From Actinomycetes bacterium (GTDB lineage Bacteria > Actinomycetota > Acidimicrobiia > Acidimicrobiales > RAAP-2), in contig JAJYBR010000007.1 in NCBI GenBank assembly GCA_021778895.1, positions 36,774 to 100,773 of the forward strand: a DNA stretch of 64,000 nt, given 5' to 3'. The notes under the pieces were generated by a model that saw nothing but the letters and a program-made list of their open reading frames with translations, was not told the origin of the DNA and made no database searches. Shown here in pieces: positions 7,667-15,475 of the stretch (positions are counted from its first letter, which is position 1; each line of letters begins with the position of its first letter). Both the position numbers and the translations under genes were made by a program.

Positions 7667-8350
7667 TTACCGGACCACGTCCAAGAAACCGCCCATGTAG
7701 TTCTGCGTCGACATGGGGCCGCCGTTGCCGAACAGGTACCCCAGGCCACACGGGACGAAGCACTGCCAGTGGTAGTTGCCCGGTCCCGGTGTCTTAAAGC
7801 TGAAGGTGATCGTGTTGTGCGTCTGGCTGGGCGAGCAGGGCGCCGAGCCGCACACCTGGGCGGTCGGGCTCACACCGACCAGGGGGACGCTGATGTTGAG
7901 CCCGGGCACCGAGAAGGTGTGCCCCACGCCATTGCCGGCGTTCGAGTTGTAGAGGCTGTAGGCCGACCCGTTCAGCGAGGCCGTGGAGCCGATCGTCCCT
8001 TGGACCTGGCCCCACTCCTGGTTGCGCAGCGGGCTGCCCGAGTCGTACTGCAGCACGGTCATGTGGATCAGGCTGTGCGCGGGAAGCTCCCACGTCGTGT
8101 CCTGGATCCACGTGCCGGTGTGGGGGTTCTTGACGAGGTACGAGACCCAGGTGGGGTGCGCTCCGTACCCGATCGAGCCCACGGTCTGCACCGTGAGGTT
8201 CACGGGCTGGCCGGTCGCTTGGGTATCGGTGAAGTTCACGACCCCGCCGGGTGTTCCTGGAGTGAGGAAGGCCGCCAAGCTCCAGATGATCAGGCCGACC
8301 GCCAGCAAGAACAGCACCGCGACGGTGGCGAACCTCCCTTGAATCGACAT
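7667..8350 (-). CDS. Membrane-anchored cupredoxin-like protein with an incomplete CuA-like motif
   Basis: First gene of the oxidase operon, 227 residues. It has an N-terminal membrane anchor (about 8-29), then an outside beta-rich domain. Near the end are H144, H194, C197-FVP-C201 and M213. The CxxxC, one upstream His and a downstream Met recall a CuA site, but where CuA has His three residues after the second Cys this protein has Tyr (GLGYLF), and the Met is further away. C167 and C172 may form a disulfide. Start ATG 8350 is set by AAGGAGA. Possible roles are a secondary electron carrier, a copper-insertion protein or an accessory subunit; the sequence does not decide. About 24 bp separate it from ctaC. 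Confidence 0.7.
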   Translation of the reverse strand: MSIQGRFATVAVLFLLAVGLIIWSLAAFLTPGTPGGVVNFTDTQATGQPVNLTVQTVGSIGYGAHPTWVSYLVKNPHTGTWIQDTTWELPAHSLIHMTVLQYDSGSPLRNQEWGQVQGTIGSTASLNGSAYSLYNSNAGNGVGHTFSVPGLNISVPLVGVSPTAQVCGSAPCSPSQTHNTITFSFKTPGPGNYHWQCFVPCGLGYLFGNGGPMSTQNYMGGFLDVVR

Positions 8351-8421
8351 CGCGCTCTCCTTCGCTTCCCGGCGCTGGGCCCCAGGACTGCTTCGCGGTC
8401 GAGGGTAACGGCCCGCATCGC

Positions 8422-8427
8422 TACAGT
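8422..8427 (+). promoter_or_regulatory. Predicted -10 hexamer TACAGT
   Basis: TACAGT ends 8 nt before the GTG at 8436, so the transcript would be leaderless or nearly so. Confidence 0.4.
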
Positions 8428-8435
8428 GAGGTTTC

Positions 8436-8822
8436 GTGTCTGAGAAGGCTAAGAATGCTCCCTCGCGGCACCAGTTGCACCTGCTCGTGTCCCTGGCGCA
8501 GCTCATCTGCTGGTCCGCGTTCGCGATCGAGCTCCACCGTGCAATTCAGGGAAATTCCCTGTCGTGGGCCTACGTCTTCGAGTGGCCCGTCCTGGCGGGA
8601 TACGCGATCTATATGTGGAAGAAACTTCTCAGTGAGGGCACCGCACATCCCGCCTCCGACGTGGCACCGGCCAACCCGTCCGACGAGATCGCGCGTCAGC
8701 GCTACAACGCCTACTTGCGCCGCGTGCACGGCGCTGCGGCCGAGGCCGGCGCTCAGTCCGCGGCAGCGAGGCAGCCCACGAGGACGCCGTTGACGAACGA
8801 GGGCGACGAGTCGGTCGAGTAG
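8436..8822 (+). CDS. Small two-helix membrane protein, copy B of the duplicated family
   Basis: 128 residues. The core NSLSWAYVFEWPVLAGYA closely matches the core of the protein at 1229-1567, with hydrophobic helices on either side (about 13-30 and 44-62) and a charged C-terminal half containing RQRYNAYLRRVHGA. The C-terminal 23 codons overlap the 3' end of nusB on the opposite strand by 70 bp. The GTG start has a -10 hexamer eight bases upstream. Function unknown. It is divergent from the cupredoxin/ctaC operon across 85 bp, which again places a member of this family beside oxidase genes. Confidence 0.65.
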   Translation: MSEKAKNAPSRHQLHLLVSLAQLICWSAFAIELHRAIQGNSLSWAYVFEWPVLAGYAIYMWKKLLSEGTAHPASDVAPANPSDEIARQRYNAYLRRVHGAAAEAGAQSAAARQPTRTPLTNEGDESVE

Positions 8823-9151
8823 GTCCGCACCAGTTCGACGGCTTCGTTGAGGACGACGGCGCGAGGTGGCGCGTCGGGCCAGCTCAGCTCGGCCAGGGCC
8901 AGGATCAGCACGAGCCGGTCGATCACGGCCAAGCGTTCCAGGGTCCAGCCCTCGAGCACAGCCGCCACCCGTGCTTCCAAATCGCGACGCTGCTCGTCGG
9001 CCGAACGCGCGAGGCGCTCGGCGTAGGCGTCCAGGGGCAGGGGGTGCTCGGCGATGATCTCGGCCACGGAGCGCCCCTTGAGCGTCGCCTCGTACAGGAC
9101 CTCCAAGGCGCGCTCGCGCGCCCGTCGCCGCGAAACGTCGGCGGTCGCCAC
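8753..9151 (-). CDS. nusB: Transcription antitermination protein NusB
   Basis: 132 residues, all-helical NusB fold. The N-terminal RRRARERALEVLYEA is the arginine-rich RNA-binding helix, and the C-terminal VVLNEAVELVRTYSTDSS followed by FVNGVL is the family signature. NusB pairs with NusE (S10) on boxA RNA to prevent termination in rRNA operons. Its GTG start shares one base with the efp stop (TAGTG). The stop lies inside the 3' end of the gene at 8436-8822 on the other strand. Confidence 0.92.
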   Translation of the reverse strand: MATADVSRRRARERALEVLYEATLKGRSVAEIIAEHPLPLDAYAERLARSADEQRRDLEARVAAVLEGWTLERLAVIDRLVLILALAELSWPDAPPRAVVLNEAVELVRTYSTDSSPSFVNGVLVGCLAAAD

Positions 9152-9714
9152 TAGGCCCGGGTGATGTATTCGCCGGTGCGGGTGTCCACCTTGATCATCT
9201 CGCCCGGACCGACGAACAGCGGCACCTGGACCACGAGACCGGTCTCGAGGGTCGCCGCCTTGCGCGCGCCCGAGACCCGGTCACCCTGGATGCCCGGCTC
9301 GGTCTCCGCAATGGTCAGTTCGACCGACGCGGGCAGCTCGACGCCGATGATCTCGTCGCCGTGCAGGATCAGCATGGCCTTCCCGGTCTCCTTGAGGTAG
9401 TTGACCGCGTCGCCCAGGCGCCCCGCCGCGACGCCGACCTGGTCGTAGCTGACCTGGTCCATGAACACGTAGTCCTCGCCGTCGCGGTACAGGTACTGCA
9501 TGTCGCGCTTGTCGATGATCGCCTGCTCCAGGCGCTCGTCGGCCCGGTAGGTCCGCTCGATCACGGCGCCGCTGCGGGCGTTGCGCAGCTTGGTGCGCAC
9601 GAAGGCGCCACCCTTGCCCGGCTTCACGTGCTGGAACTCGACGACCGTGAAGAGCCCGTCCTCGACTTGCAGGGTGATCCCATTCTTCAAGTCGTTGCTG
9701 GAGATGGCGGCCAT
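9151..9714 (-). CDS. efp: Elongation factor P
   Basis: 187 residues, normal EF-P length with KOW-like domain I and two OB domains. Domain I carries VVEFQHVKPGKGGAFVR, whose loop lysine is the usual site of modification or contact with the P-site tRNA. Domain III ends DTRTGEYITRA, the family C-terminus. EF-P rescues ribosomes stalled at polyproline. ATG 9714 has an AAAGGA ribosome site. The -10 (TAGACT, 9748-9753) begins in the TAG stop of aroQ, so efp-nusB may have its own promoter with a leader of about 30 nt. Confidence 0.95.
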   Translation of the reverse strand: MAAISSNDLKNGITLQVEDGLFTVVEFQHVKPGKGGAFVRTKLRNARSGAVIERTYRADERLEQAIIDKRDMQYLYRDGEDYVFMDQVSYDQVGVAAGRLGDAVNYLKETGKAMLILHGDEIIGVELPASVELTIAETEPGIQGDRVSGARKAATLETGLVVQVPLFVGPGEMIKVDTRTGEYITRA

Positions 9715-9747
9715 CGACCCGGTCCTTTCGCTGCGCGGCAGTGGACC

Positions 9748-9753
9748 AGTCTA
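9748..9753 (-). promoter_or_regulatory. Predicted efp -10 hexamer TAGACT, built on the aroQ stop codon
   Basis: The TAG stop of aroQ (9751-9753) forms the first three bases of TAGACT. The distance to the efp ATG (33 nt) leaves room for its ribosome site. Confidence 0.35.
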
Positions 9754-10215
9754 GGCGGCCGGCATGCCCGGCGCGCCGAGCAGTGCCACCACGGCGTCGA
9801 CGGCGAGGTCGTAGCCGAGCGGTCCGAAGCCCGCCACCGTGCCGTTGACCACTCCCGCCAGCGTCGACACGTGGCGAAATCCCTCGCGCGCGGCCGGATT
9901 CGAGAGGTGGACCTCGACCTTGACACCCGCGAAGGCCTCGAGCGCGTCGTGGAGGGCCCACGAGCTGTGCGTGAGGGCCCCGGCGTTGATGATCAGGGCG
10001 GCTGCCGTCTGGCGCGCCTCGTGCACCGCCTCGATCAGGACGCTCTCGGCATTGGACTGCACGTGGCGCACGGCCAGTCCGGCGGCGGCGGCTCGGCGTC
10101 GCGTGCGTTCGACGATCTCGTCGAGGGTCGCCGTCCCGTAGTGGCGCGGGTCGCGCTCGCCCAGCAGATCGAGGTTCGGCCCCGACACCAGGAGGATCTC
10201 TCGCTGCGCGCTCAT
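9751..10215 (-). CDS. aroQ: 3-dehydroquinate dehydratase, type II
   Basis: 154 residues, typical of the dodecameric type II enzyme. SGPNLDLLGERDPRHYG holds the catalytic tyrosine and lid arginine; INAGALTHSS and EVHLSNPAAREGFRH are the substrate-binding and catalytic-histidine segments. It removes water from 3-dehydroquinate in the shikimate pathway. ATG 10215 is preferred to the GTG six bases earlier because GGAGGTGACC precedes it with ideal spacing. It follows aroB by 21 bp. Confidence 0.94.
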   Translation of the reverse strand: MSAQREILLVSGPNLDLLGERDPRHYGTATLDEIVERTRRRAAAAGLAVRHVQSNAESVLIEAVHEARQTAAALIINAGALTHSSWALHDALEAFAGVKVEVHLSNPAAREGFRHVSTLAGVVNGTVAGFGPLGYDLAVDAVVALLGAPGMPAA

Positions 10216-10236
10216 GGTCACCTCCGTCTCGTCACC

Positions 10237-11307
10237 CTAGCCACGGGTCGCCTCGCCGCCCGAGGACTCGGCGGCGAACTCGGCCAGGGCGGCGCGAACC
10301 ACGTCCGCGTCCACGCCAGCGACCAGCTCGAACCCCTCAGGTCCCGCCAGGACGAAGCGGAGGTCGTGGCGCGCCTTCTTGTCGCGTGCCATGTAGTCCA
10401 TGAGCCCGTCGGCCGACAGCCCCGGCGGCAGCCATCGCCGCAGGCCCAACGAGGTCAGCACGCGGTCGTGCTCGTCGATCGTGGCGGCGCCCACGCGCCC
10501 CAGCCGGGCCGCTAGGCGCACCGCGAAGGCGATGCCGATGGCGACGGCCTCGCCGTGGCGCAGCTCGTCGGGGTCGCGCTCGAGCACCGTGCGCTCGACC
10601 GCGTGGCCCAGCGTGTGCCCGTAGTTGAGCAGGGCCCGGGCGCCGAGCTCGTGCTCGTCGAGCGCCACCAGCCGCGCCTTGAGCGCCAGGGACACCGCGA
10701 TCATCTGCTCGTCGTTGGCCCGGACCACCTCTTCGTGGTCCCGCCCGTCGAGCAGCCAGCACTTGGCGACCTCGCCGAGCCCGCTGCGCCGCTCGCGGTC
10801 CGGGAGCGTCGAGAGGACCTCGGTGTCGGCGAGGACCCCGAGGGGCTGGTGGAAGGCTCCCACCAGGTTCTTTCCCGCGGGCAGGTTGACCCCCGTCTTG
10901 CCACCGACCGACGCGTCGACCATGGCCAGCAGGGTCGTCGGCACGTGGACGACACGCACGCCCCGCAGGTAGACGGCCGCCGCGAAGCCCGCCAGGTCGG
11001 TGACGGCTCCCCCCCCGAGGCCCACCACGACGTCGTCGCGCGAGAGCCCCGCCTCGGCGAATGCCTCGCAGAGGCGCTCGACCTCGGCCAGGCTCTTGGC
11101 CCGCTCACCATCGGGGACTTCGACGACTGTCTGGTCGAGTCCCGTGTCGAGGTCACTCCAGGGCCAGCGTCGCACCTGCGCCGTGGTGACCACGGCCGCC
11201 GCCCGCGCCCGGGGCCGCGTGGCCGCGAGCAGCTCGGCGACCCGGGTGCGCACGCCGGGGCCGACCTCGACGTCGTAGGGCGGCGTGGTCGCCACGGGGA
11301 TCCTCAC
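10237..11307 (-). CDS. aroB: 3-dehydroquinate synthase
   Basis: 356 residues. The NAD-binding and active-site motifs are clear: VVVGLGGGAVTDLAGFAA, VPTTLLAMVDASVGGKTGVN, LGEVAKCWLL and NYGHTLGHAVE, which supplies zinc-binding histidines. It converts DAHP to 3-dehydroquinate. The GTG start overlaps the aroK TGA (GTGA), so the two are coupled. The C-terminus is slightly extended and Ser/Gly-rich. Confidence 0.94.
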   Translation of the reverse strand: MRIPVATTPPYDVEVGPGVRTRVAELLAATRPRARAAAVVTTAQVRRWPWSDLDTGLDQTVVEVPDGERAKSLAEVERLCEAFAEAGLSRDDVVVGLGGGAVTDLAGFAAAVYLRGVRVVHVPTTLLAMVDASVGGKTGVNLPAGKNLVGAFHQPLGVLADTEVLSTLPDRERRSGLGEVAKCWLLDGRDHEEVVRANDEQMIAVSLALKARLVALDEHELGARALLNYGHTLGHAVERTVLERDPDELRHGEAVAIGIAFAVRLAARLGRVGAATIDEHDRVLTSLGLRRWLPPGLSADGLMDYMARDKKARHDLRFVLAGPEGFELVAGVDADVVRAALAEFAAESSGGEATRG

Positions 11308-11795
11308 GAGTGCACCACCGCTCGGATCGCCGCCACGACCTCGTCGAGCGGCGCCTCGCCGTCCACGCTCACGTGGGCCACCGACGCGTACCAGTGCTCG
11401 CGCCGCGCGGCGAGCAGCGTCAGGCGCTCGGCGGCGTCGCCGGCCAGCAGCGGGCGGTCGCCCTCGGCCACCCGGGTCACCAGGCAGTCCACACCCACGC
11501 GCAGCCACACGGTGGTCTGGGCCCGCAGCAGATCGCGCGCCAGCGCATTCTCGACGACCCCGCCGCCGGTCGCGATCACGGCGTCGGACTCGATGCAGTC
11601 GCGCAGGACCGCCGCCTCCTCGTCGCGGAAGCGCTCCTCGCCGATCTCGCGCAGCAGGTCCGCGGTCGTTGATCCGTAGCGCGCCGCCAGCGCGTCGTCG
11701 ATGTCGATGGCGTCACAGCCCCAGTGCTGCGCCAGCCGGCGCGCCACCGTGCTCTTGCCGCTGCCCGGCAGCCCGACGAGGACGATGCGGGCCAT
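11304..11795 (-). CDS. aroK: Shikimate kinase
   Basis: 163 residues. Walker A is GLPGSGKST (about 7-15), DIDDALAARYG contains the shikimate-binding aspartate, and ATGGGVVE is the glycine-rich loop; EGDRPLL is the lid arginine region. It phosphorylates shikimate with ATP. ATG 11795 follows the aroC stop by four bases and overlaps nothing upstream; the stop overlaps aroB. Confidence 0.92.
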   Translation of the reverse strand: MARIVLVGLPGSGKSTVARRLAQHWGCDAIDIDDALAARYGSTTADLLREIGEERFRDEEAAVLRDCIESDAVIATGGGVVENALARDLLRAQTTVWLRVGVDCLVTRVAEGDRPLLAGDAAERLTLLAARREHWYASVAHVSVDGEAPLDEVVAAIRAVVHS

Positions 11796-11799
11796 GGCG

Positions 11800-12984
11800 T
11801 CACCCGACGGCCGACGGTGCCGTCCCCAGTTGGTCGACGAAGGCATCGCGGTTCCGCACGAACTCGGCCACGGAGTCGCCACCGAACTTGCGCAGCGCCT
11901 CGTCGGCCAGGATCAGCGCCGTCATCGCCTCGGCCACCACGCCGAGTGCCGGCACGGCCGTCACGTCGGTGCGCTCCTTGAACGAGACGGTCGACTCGCC
12001 CGTGGACAGGTCCACCGTCTCGAGCACCGGACGATTGAGCGTGGCCAGCGGCTTCATCGCCGCACGGATGACCAAGGGTGCTCCCGAGGTCACGCCCCCC
12101 TCGAGCCCGCCCGCGTGGTCGCTGCGCCGCCCGAATCCGCCCGCCGCAAGCTGGGTCGGATCCGCGAAGATCGCGTCGTGCGCCTGGCTGCCGCGCTGGG
12201 TGGCTTGGGCCCAGCCGTCCCCGAACTCGATGCCCTTGACCGCCGGAATGCTCATGAGGGCCCCCGCCAGGCGGCCGTCCAGCTTGCGGTCCCACTGCAC
12301 GTAGCTGCCCAGGCCCACCGGGACGCCGAACACGACGACCTCGACGATGCCGCCCAGGGAGTCGCCCTCCTTGGCGGCGGCACGGATTTCGGCCACCATC
12401 TGCGCGCCGACCGTCGCGTCCGCGCAGCGCACCTCGTCCGCGTCGATCGCGTCGAGGTCGTCGGGCCCGGGCCGGTAGCCCGATTCCAGCGCCACGGACC
12501 CGATCCGGACCACGTGGCTGATGACCCGCACGCCGATGTGTGCCAGCAGTGCCTTGGCCAGCGCTCCGGCGGCCACCCGGGCCGCCGTCTCGCGCGCGCT
12601 GGATCGCTCCAAGACGTCGCGCGCGTCGTCGAAGCCGTACTTCTGCATGCCCGCCAAGTCGGCGTGACCAGGCCGCGGCGCCGTGAGCCGACGGGTGGGC
12701 TGACCCGGGGCGGCGGACATCTCCTGCTCCCACTTGGGCCACTCGGTGTTGGCGATCTCCAGAGCCACCGGGGACCCCAGGGTCCGCCCGTGACGCACAC
12801 CCCCGACGATGCGCAACTCGTCGCGTTCGAAGCGCATCCGGGGGCCCCTCCCGTAGCCGAGGCGGCGGCGCGCGAGCTCGTCGATGATCTCGTCGGCGCT
12901 GACAGCGAGGCCCGCGGGCAGCCCCTCCACGATCACGCTCAGAGCCGGGCCGTGGCTCTCACCGGCCGTGAGGAAGCGGAGCAT
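11800..12984 (-). CDS. aroC: Chorismate synthase
   Basis: 394 residues, the usual size. The N-terminus [15 protein letters not shown] holds the first signature, with GYGRGPRM and [22 protein letters not shown] segments following, and [13 protein letters not shown] near the FMN site. It makes chorismate from EPSP using reduced FMN. It is the first gene of aroC-aroK-aroB-aroQ. A -10 hexamer six bases before the ATG predicts a leaderless mRNA for the operon. Confidence 0.94.
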   Translation of the reverse strand: MLRFLTAGESHGPALSVIVEGLPAGLAVSADEIIDELARRRLGYGRGPRMRFERDELRIVGGVRHGRTLGSPVALEIANTEWPKWEQEMSAAPGQPTRRLTAPRPGHADLAGMQKYGFDDARDVLERSSARETAARVAAGALAKALLAHIGVRVISHVVRIGSVALESGYRPGPDDLDAIDADEVRCADATVGAQMVAEIRAAAKEGDSLGGIVEVVVFGVPVGLGSYVQWDRKLDGRLAGALMSIPAVKGIEFGDGWAQATQRGSQAHDAIFADPTQLAAGGFGRRSDHAGGLEGGVTSGAPLVIRAAMKPLATLNRPVLETVDLSTGESTVSFKERTDVTAVPALGVVAEAMTALILADEALRKFGGDSVAEFVRNRDAFVDQLGTAPSAVG

Positions 12985-12990
12985 CGCCTG

Positions 12991-12996
12991 AGTCTA
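12991..12996 (-). promoter_or_regulatory. Predicted aroC -10 hexamer TAGACT
   Basis: Six bases separate TAGACT from the aroC ATG, which gives a leaderless start for the aro operon. Confidence 0.5.
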
Positions 12997-13028
12997 GAAC
13001 CGCGTCCGCGACCCCGCGGGCGCCGTGG

Positions 13029-13682
13029 TCAGGACTCTTCGGCGTAGAAGGGATTCGCCCCCGAGGCGTGGTCGGTGACGTCCACGACGCCCGTCAACTC
13101 GGGGATGGCTTCCACGAGAGCCTTCTCGATCCCCTGGGACAGTGTCATCCGGCTGAGCGAGCATCCCTGGCAACCACCACCCATGACGATGTACGCCACC
13201 CGCTTGTCCTCGTCGAGAGCGACGAGGTCGGCCACGCCGCCGTGCGCGGCAATGGAGGGGTTGATCGTCTCGTCGAGCACGGCGATGGAGCGCAGGGCCA
13301 GCGGGCCCGTCACGCCCAAGCTCAAGATGTCGGCGGGCACGCCGGGGTACATCTCGGCGGGTGCGGGGGCGTTCGGGTTCACCAGCACCAGGCCACCGCC
13401 GCCGTTGGCGGCGAACTCCAGCCGGCTGCCCCGCAGGCGATCGATGCTCGGAGCCGGCACGACGATGCTGACGTCGCCGTCCTTGGTCACCGAGGCGCCG
13501 GCCGGCACGTCGATCAGGTCCGAGAAGTACAGGTCGTAGGTGTAGCCACCCAGGCGCGTCCCCGTGACCTCGACCCACAGCGCCAGCTCGTCGCTGCGCT
13601 CCTCGTTGGCCAGTGCGTCGAGCACGACATTTCGCGCCTCGTCGGTGATGGTCAGGATCTCGGCGCTGTCCACGGTCGTCAC
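13029..13682 (-). CDS. nfuA: Nfu/NfuA-type iron-sulfur cluster carrier
   Basis: 217 residues in two domains. The N-terminal half (about 1-105) resembles the A-type (IscA-like) scaffold fold but has none of its cysteines, as in NfuA proteins. The C-terminal half is the NifU-C domain: ETINPSIAAHGGVADLV and VMGGGCQGCSLS, with the cluster cysteines C171 and C174. It probably carries 4Fe-4S clusters to target proteins. The GTG at 13682 has a TACACT hexamer six bases upstream. It is divergent from the Cys-rich protein gene over 56 bp. Confidence 0.85.
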   Translation of the reverse strand: MTTVDSAEILTITDEARNVVLDALANEERSDELALWVEVTGTRLGGYTYDLYFSDLIDVPAGASVTKDGDVSIVVPAPSIDRLRGSRLEFAANGGGGLVLVNPNAPAPAEMYPGVPADILSLGVTGPLALRSIAVLDETINPSIAAHGGVADLVALDEDKRVAYIVMGGGCQGCSLSRMTLSQGIEKALVEAIPELTGVVDVTDHASGANPFYAEES

Positions 13683-13688
13683 CCCGCC

Positions 13689-13694
13689 AGTGTA
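13689..13694 (-). promoter_or_regulatory. Predicted -10 hexamer TACACT for the nfuA-like gene
   Basis: Six bases before GTG 13682; leaderless spacing. Confidence 0.5.
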
Positions 13695-13726
13695 GAGGCG
13701 GCATCGGCGCGCGGGACCGGCCGTAC

Positions 13727-13732
13727 TAGGTT
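13727..13732 (+). promoter_or_regulatory. Predicted -10 hexamer TAGGTT
   Basis: Six bases before GTG 13739. The two divergent -10s in this 56-bp gap are 32 bp apart, so their -35 regions must interleave. Confidence 0.5.
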
Positions 13733-13738
13733 CGACCC

Positions 13739-14485
13739 GTGACCATGCCCCCGGCCGACACGCACGAGTGGGTGGCCTTCGAAGACGACCGGGAACAGCG
13801 CACCTGGATGCTGGACGTGACTTTCCTGGCCAGCGCCTGGACCTGCATCTTCGGCCAGGGCTGCCAGGGCGTGCTGACCGAGGCGACGCCCGAGCTCGCC
13901 CAGGGCTGCTGCAGCTACGGAGCGCACCTGACCGACGAGGCCGACCGCCAGCGCGTCGAGGAGGCCGCCCAGAGGCTCACGCCCGAGCAGTGGCAGAACC
14001 ACCGCCGCAGACAACGCGCCACGACGCGCGTCACGCGCTCGGGCGAGCTGATGACGCGGCTCGTCGACGACGCCTGCATCTTCCTCAACCGACCCGGCTT
14101 CTCCCGGGGACCGGGCTGCGCCCTGCACCTGCTGGCCCTGGACGAGGGACGCAGCTACGTCGGCGTCAAGCCCGACGTGTGCTGGCAGCTCCCCTTGCAC
14201 CGCGAGGACCACGTCACCGACTCGGGACACGTCGTGACGCACGTCGGCCCCTGGCTGCGCCGCCATTGGGGCGCGGGTGGCGACGACTTCCACTGGTGGT
14301 GCACCGAGTCTGCCGACGCCTACGTCGGCACGCGCCGCGTCGCCGACGAGATGGGCGACGAACTCACCGCCATGGTCGGCCCGCAGGTCTACGCGCGGCT
14401 CCTCGCCTACTTGGAAGATCGCCCGGCGCACCTTGCGCAGGCGCGACCGGTCGCTGTCCCTCGACGACGAGCAGCCCGGACCTGA
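13739..14485 (+). CDS. Eight-cysteine protein, possible metal-binding (YkgJ/DUF3109-like)
   Basis: 248 residues, no membrane segment. Eight cysteines are spaced as C36...C42, C57-C58, C113, C127, C148, C188. The contexts CIFGQGCQG, CCSYGAHL, CIFLNRPGF, GPGCALH and KPDVCWQLPL recall the Zn/Fe-chelating YkgJ/DUF3109 type of domain, where a CC pair and later CxL..., CaiH and KP-C-FP motifs bind metal. H130 and several aromatic residues lie near the cysteines. The leaderless GTG start is supported by TAGGTT. It is divergent from the nfuA-like gene and may belong to iron-sulfur or metal handling, but that is context only. Confidence 0.6.
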   Translation: MTMPPADTHEWVAFEDDREQRTWMLDVTFLASAWTCIFGQGCQGVLTEATPELAQGCCSYGAHLTDEADRQRVEEAAQRLTPEQWQNHRRRQRATTRVTRSGELMTRLVDDACIFLNRPGFSRGPGCALHLLALDEGRSYVGVKPDVCWQLPLHREDHVTDSGHVVTHVGPWLRRHWGAGGDDFHWWCTESADAYVGTRRVADEMGDELTAMVGPQVYARLLAYLEDRPAHLAQARPVAVPRRRAART

Positions 14486-14490
14486 GCCGT

Positions 14491-14703
14491 TCAGCTCTCG
14501 GCGGCTAAGGGGTCATCCTCCGCGACTTCGGTCCGAGGCAGGCTGCCGAGGATCTCGTCGTACCGATCCTCCTCGGCCATGCACCACTCGGCGTGGACGT
14601 CGTCGGGAGCCGCCCCGCACTCCGGGCACGCCGTCGCCTGAGGTCCCGTGGATCGCTTGAGTTCGCGGGCTTCGACGAAGCGACGATGGCGACCCTTTTT
14701 CAC
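14491..14703 (-). CDS. Small zinc-ribbon-like protein
   Basis: 70 residues. A basic N-terminus (MKKGRHRRFVEARELKR) precedes C26-PE-C29 and, after a short loop, H37 and C41, which together could bind one zinc. The C-terminus is acidic. GTG 14703 has a strong GAGGAG site five bases upstream, which supports a real gene. It converges on the eight-cysteine gene with a 5-bp gap. Function unknown. Confidence 0.55.
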   Translation of the reverse strand: MKKGRHRRFVEARELKRSTGPQATACPECGAAPDDVHAEWCMAEEDRYDEILGSLPRTEVAEDDPLAAES

Positions 14704-14810
14704 GGCAACTCCTCACTGGTCGCGGGCCATACCTGGCGGCAACCCGGCGCTGAACCCGCACGCCACGGTCGATACTACCAACTGGTACCCCAGTGACGAC
14801 CGCATCGACC

Positions 14811-14816
14811 TAACAT
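14811..14816 (+). promoter_or_regulatory. Predicted -10 hexamer TAACAT
   Basis: Six bases before GTG 14823, within the 119-bp divergent gap to the small zinc-ribbon gene. Confidence 0.45.
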
Positions 14817-14822
14817 CTCGGC

Positions 14823-15047
14823 GTGGCGAACGGCTTCGATCCCAACGACATGATCGCGCGTTTTCGCGAGAGGGCGGACGCCGTGCGCCGCCGGGGGCTG
14901 CCCCCCGTGGAGGGACCCGAGCGCCAGCGATTCCTCGAGGCTGCCCAGATCGATTTCCAGGACTTCGCCATGCTCGGAGACGCTGAAGCCGCCGTGGAGG
15001 ACGGGATCCTCCACCTGCGGATCGACCTGCGACCGCCCGCGTCCTAG
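14823..15047 (+). CDS. Small acidic protein of unknown function
   Basis: 74 residues, no cysteine or membrane segment. It begins MANGFDPNDMIARFRERAD, a probable amphipathic helix, and ends with a beta-like ILHLRIDLRP strand. The GTG start is supported only by the TAACAT hexamer; there is no ribosome site. Its TAG stop shares a CTAG with the convergent lipoprotein gene. Not recognised. Confidence 0.5.
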   Translation: MANGFDPNDMIARFRERADAVRRRGLPPVEGPERQRFLEAAQIDFQDFAMLGDAEAAVEDGILHLRIDLRPPAS

Positions 15048-15475
15048 TCCGACAGCGCGGCGACGGCCGCGCTCCCCTCGGCCAGCTGCGCCACTCCCCG
15101 CTGGAGTTCCGCCACCGCCGCACGGCGCGCGCTCGCGTTGGACGCCGTGTAGCACAGGTGTGCCGCCGCCCCGAGCGAACCGTAGGCGCGTGACAGCAGG
15201 TGCGTGACCTGATCGATCGGGGTGGGCAGCGACGCGTTGGCCGCCTCGGCATCCACCAGCAGCACCGCGCACACCAGGTGGCGCAGCTTCGCGGTGGGGT
15301 GCGCACCCCGCAGCACCCGGGCAGTCGACGCGGCGTCCCCGTGCAGCGTCGCAGCAGTCGAGGGGAACCCGCTCTGCGCGGACCACGAGTGCAGGGCCTG
15401 GCCGGGCGTGCGCACGGTACCGCACGCGCCGAGCACCACCGCGGCGGCCACGACGGCGGCCGCCCGCCGGATCAT
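15044..15475 (-). CDS. Small predicted lipoprotein
   Basis: 143 residues with a signal peptide ending in a lipobox (VVLGACG), so C18 is probably lipidated and the protein is anchored outside the membrane. The mature part is helical and Ala-rich, with C69 and C107 as a possible disulfide pair. No family recognised. Its ATG overlaps the tyrS stop (ATGA), so it is translated from the tyrS message, although a functional link is not evident. Confidence 0.6.
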   Translation of the reverse strand: MIRRAAAVVAAAVVLGACGTVRTPGQALHSWSAQSGFPSTAATLHGDAASTARVLRGAHPTAKLRHLVCAVLLVDAEAANASLPTPIDQVTHLLSRAYGSLGAAAHLCYTASNASARRAAVAELQRGVAQLAEGSAAVAALSD

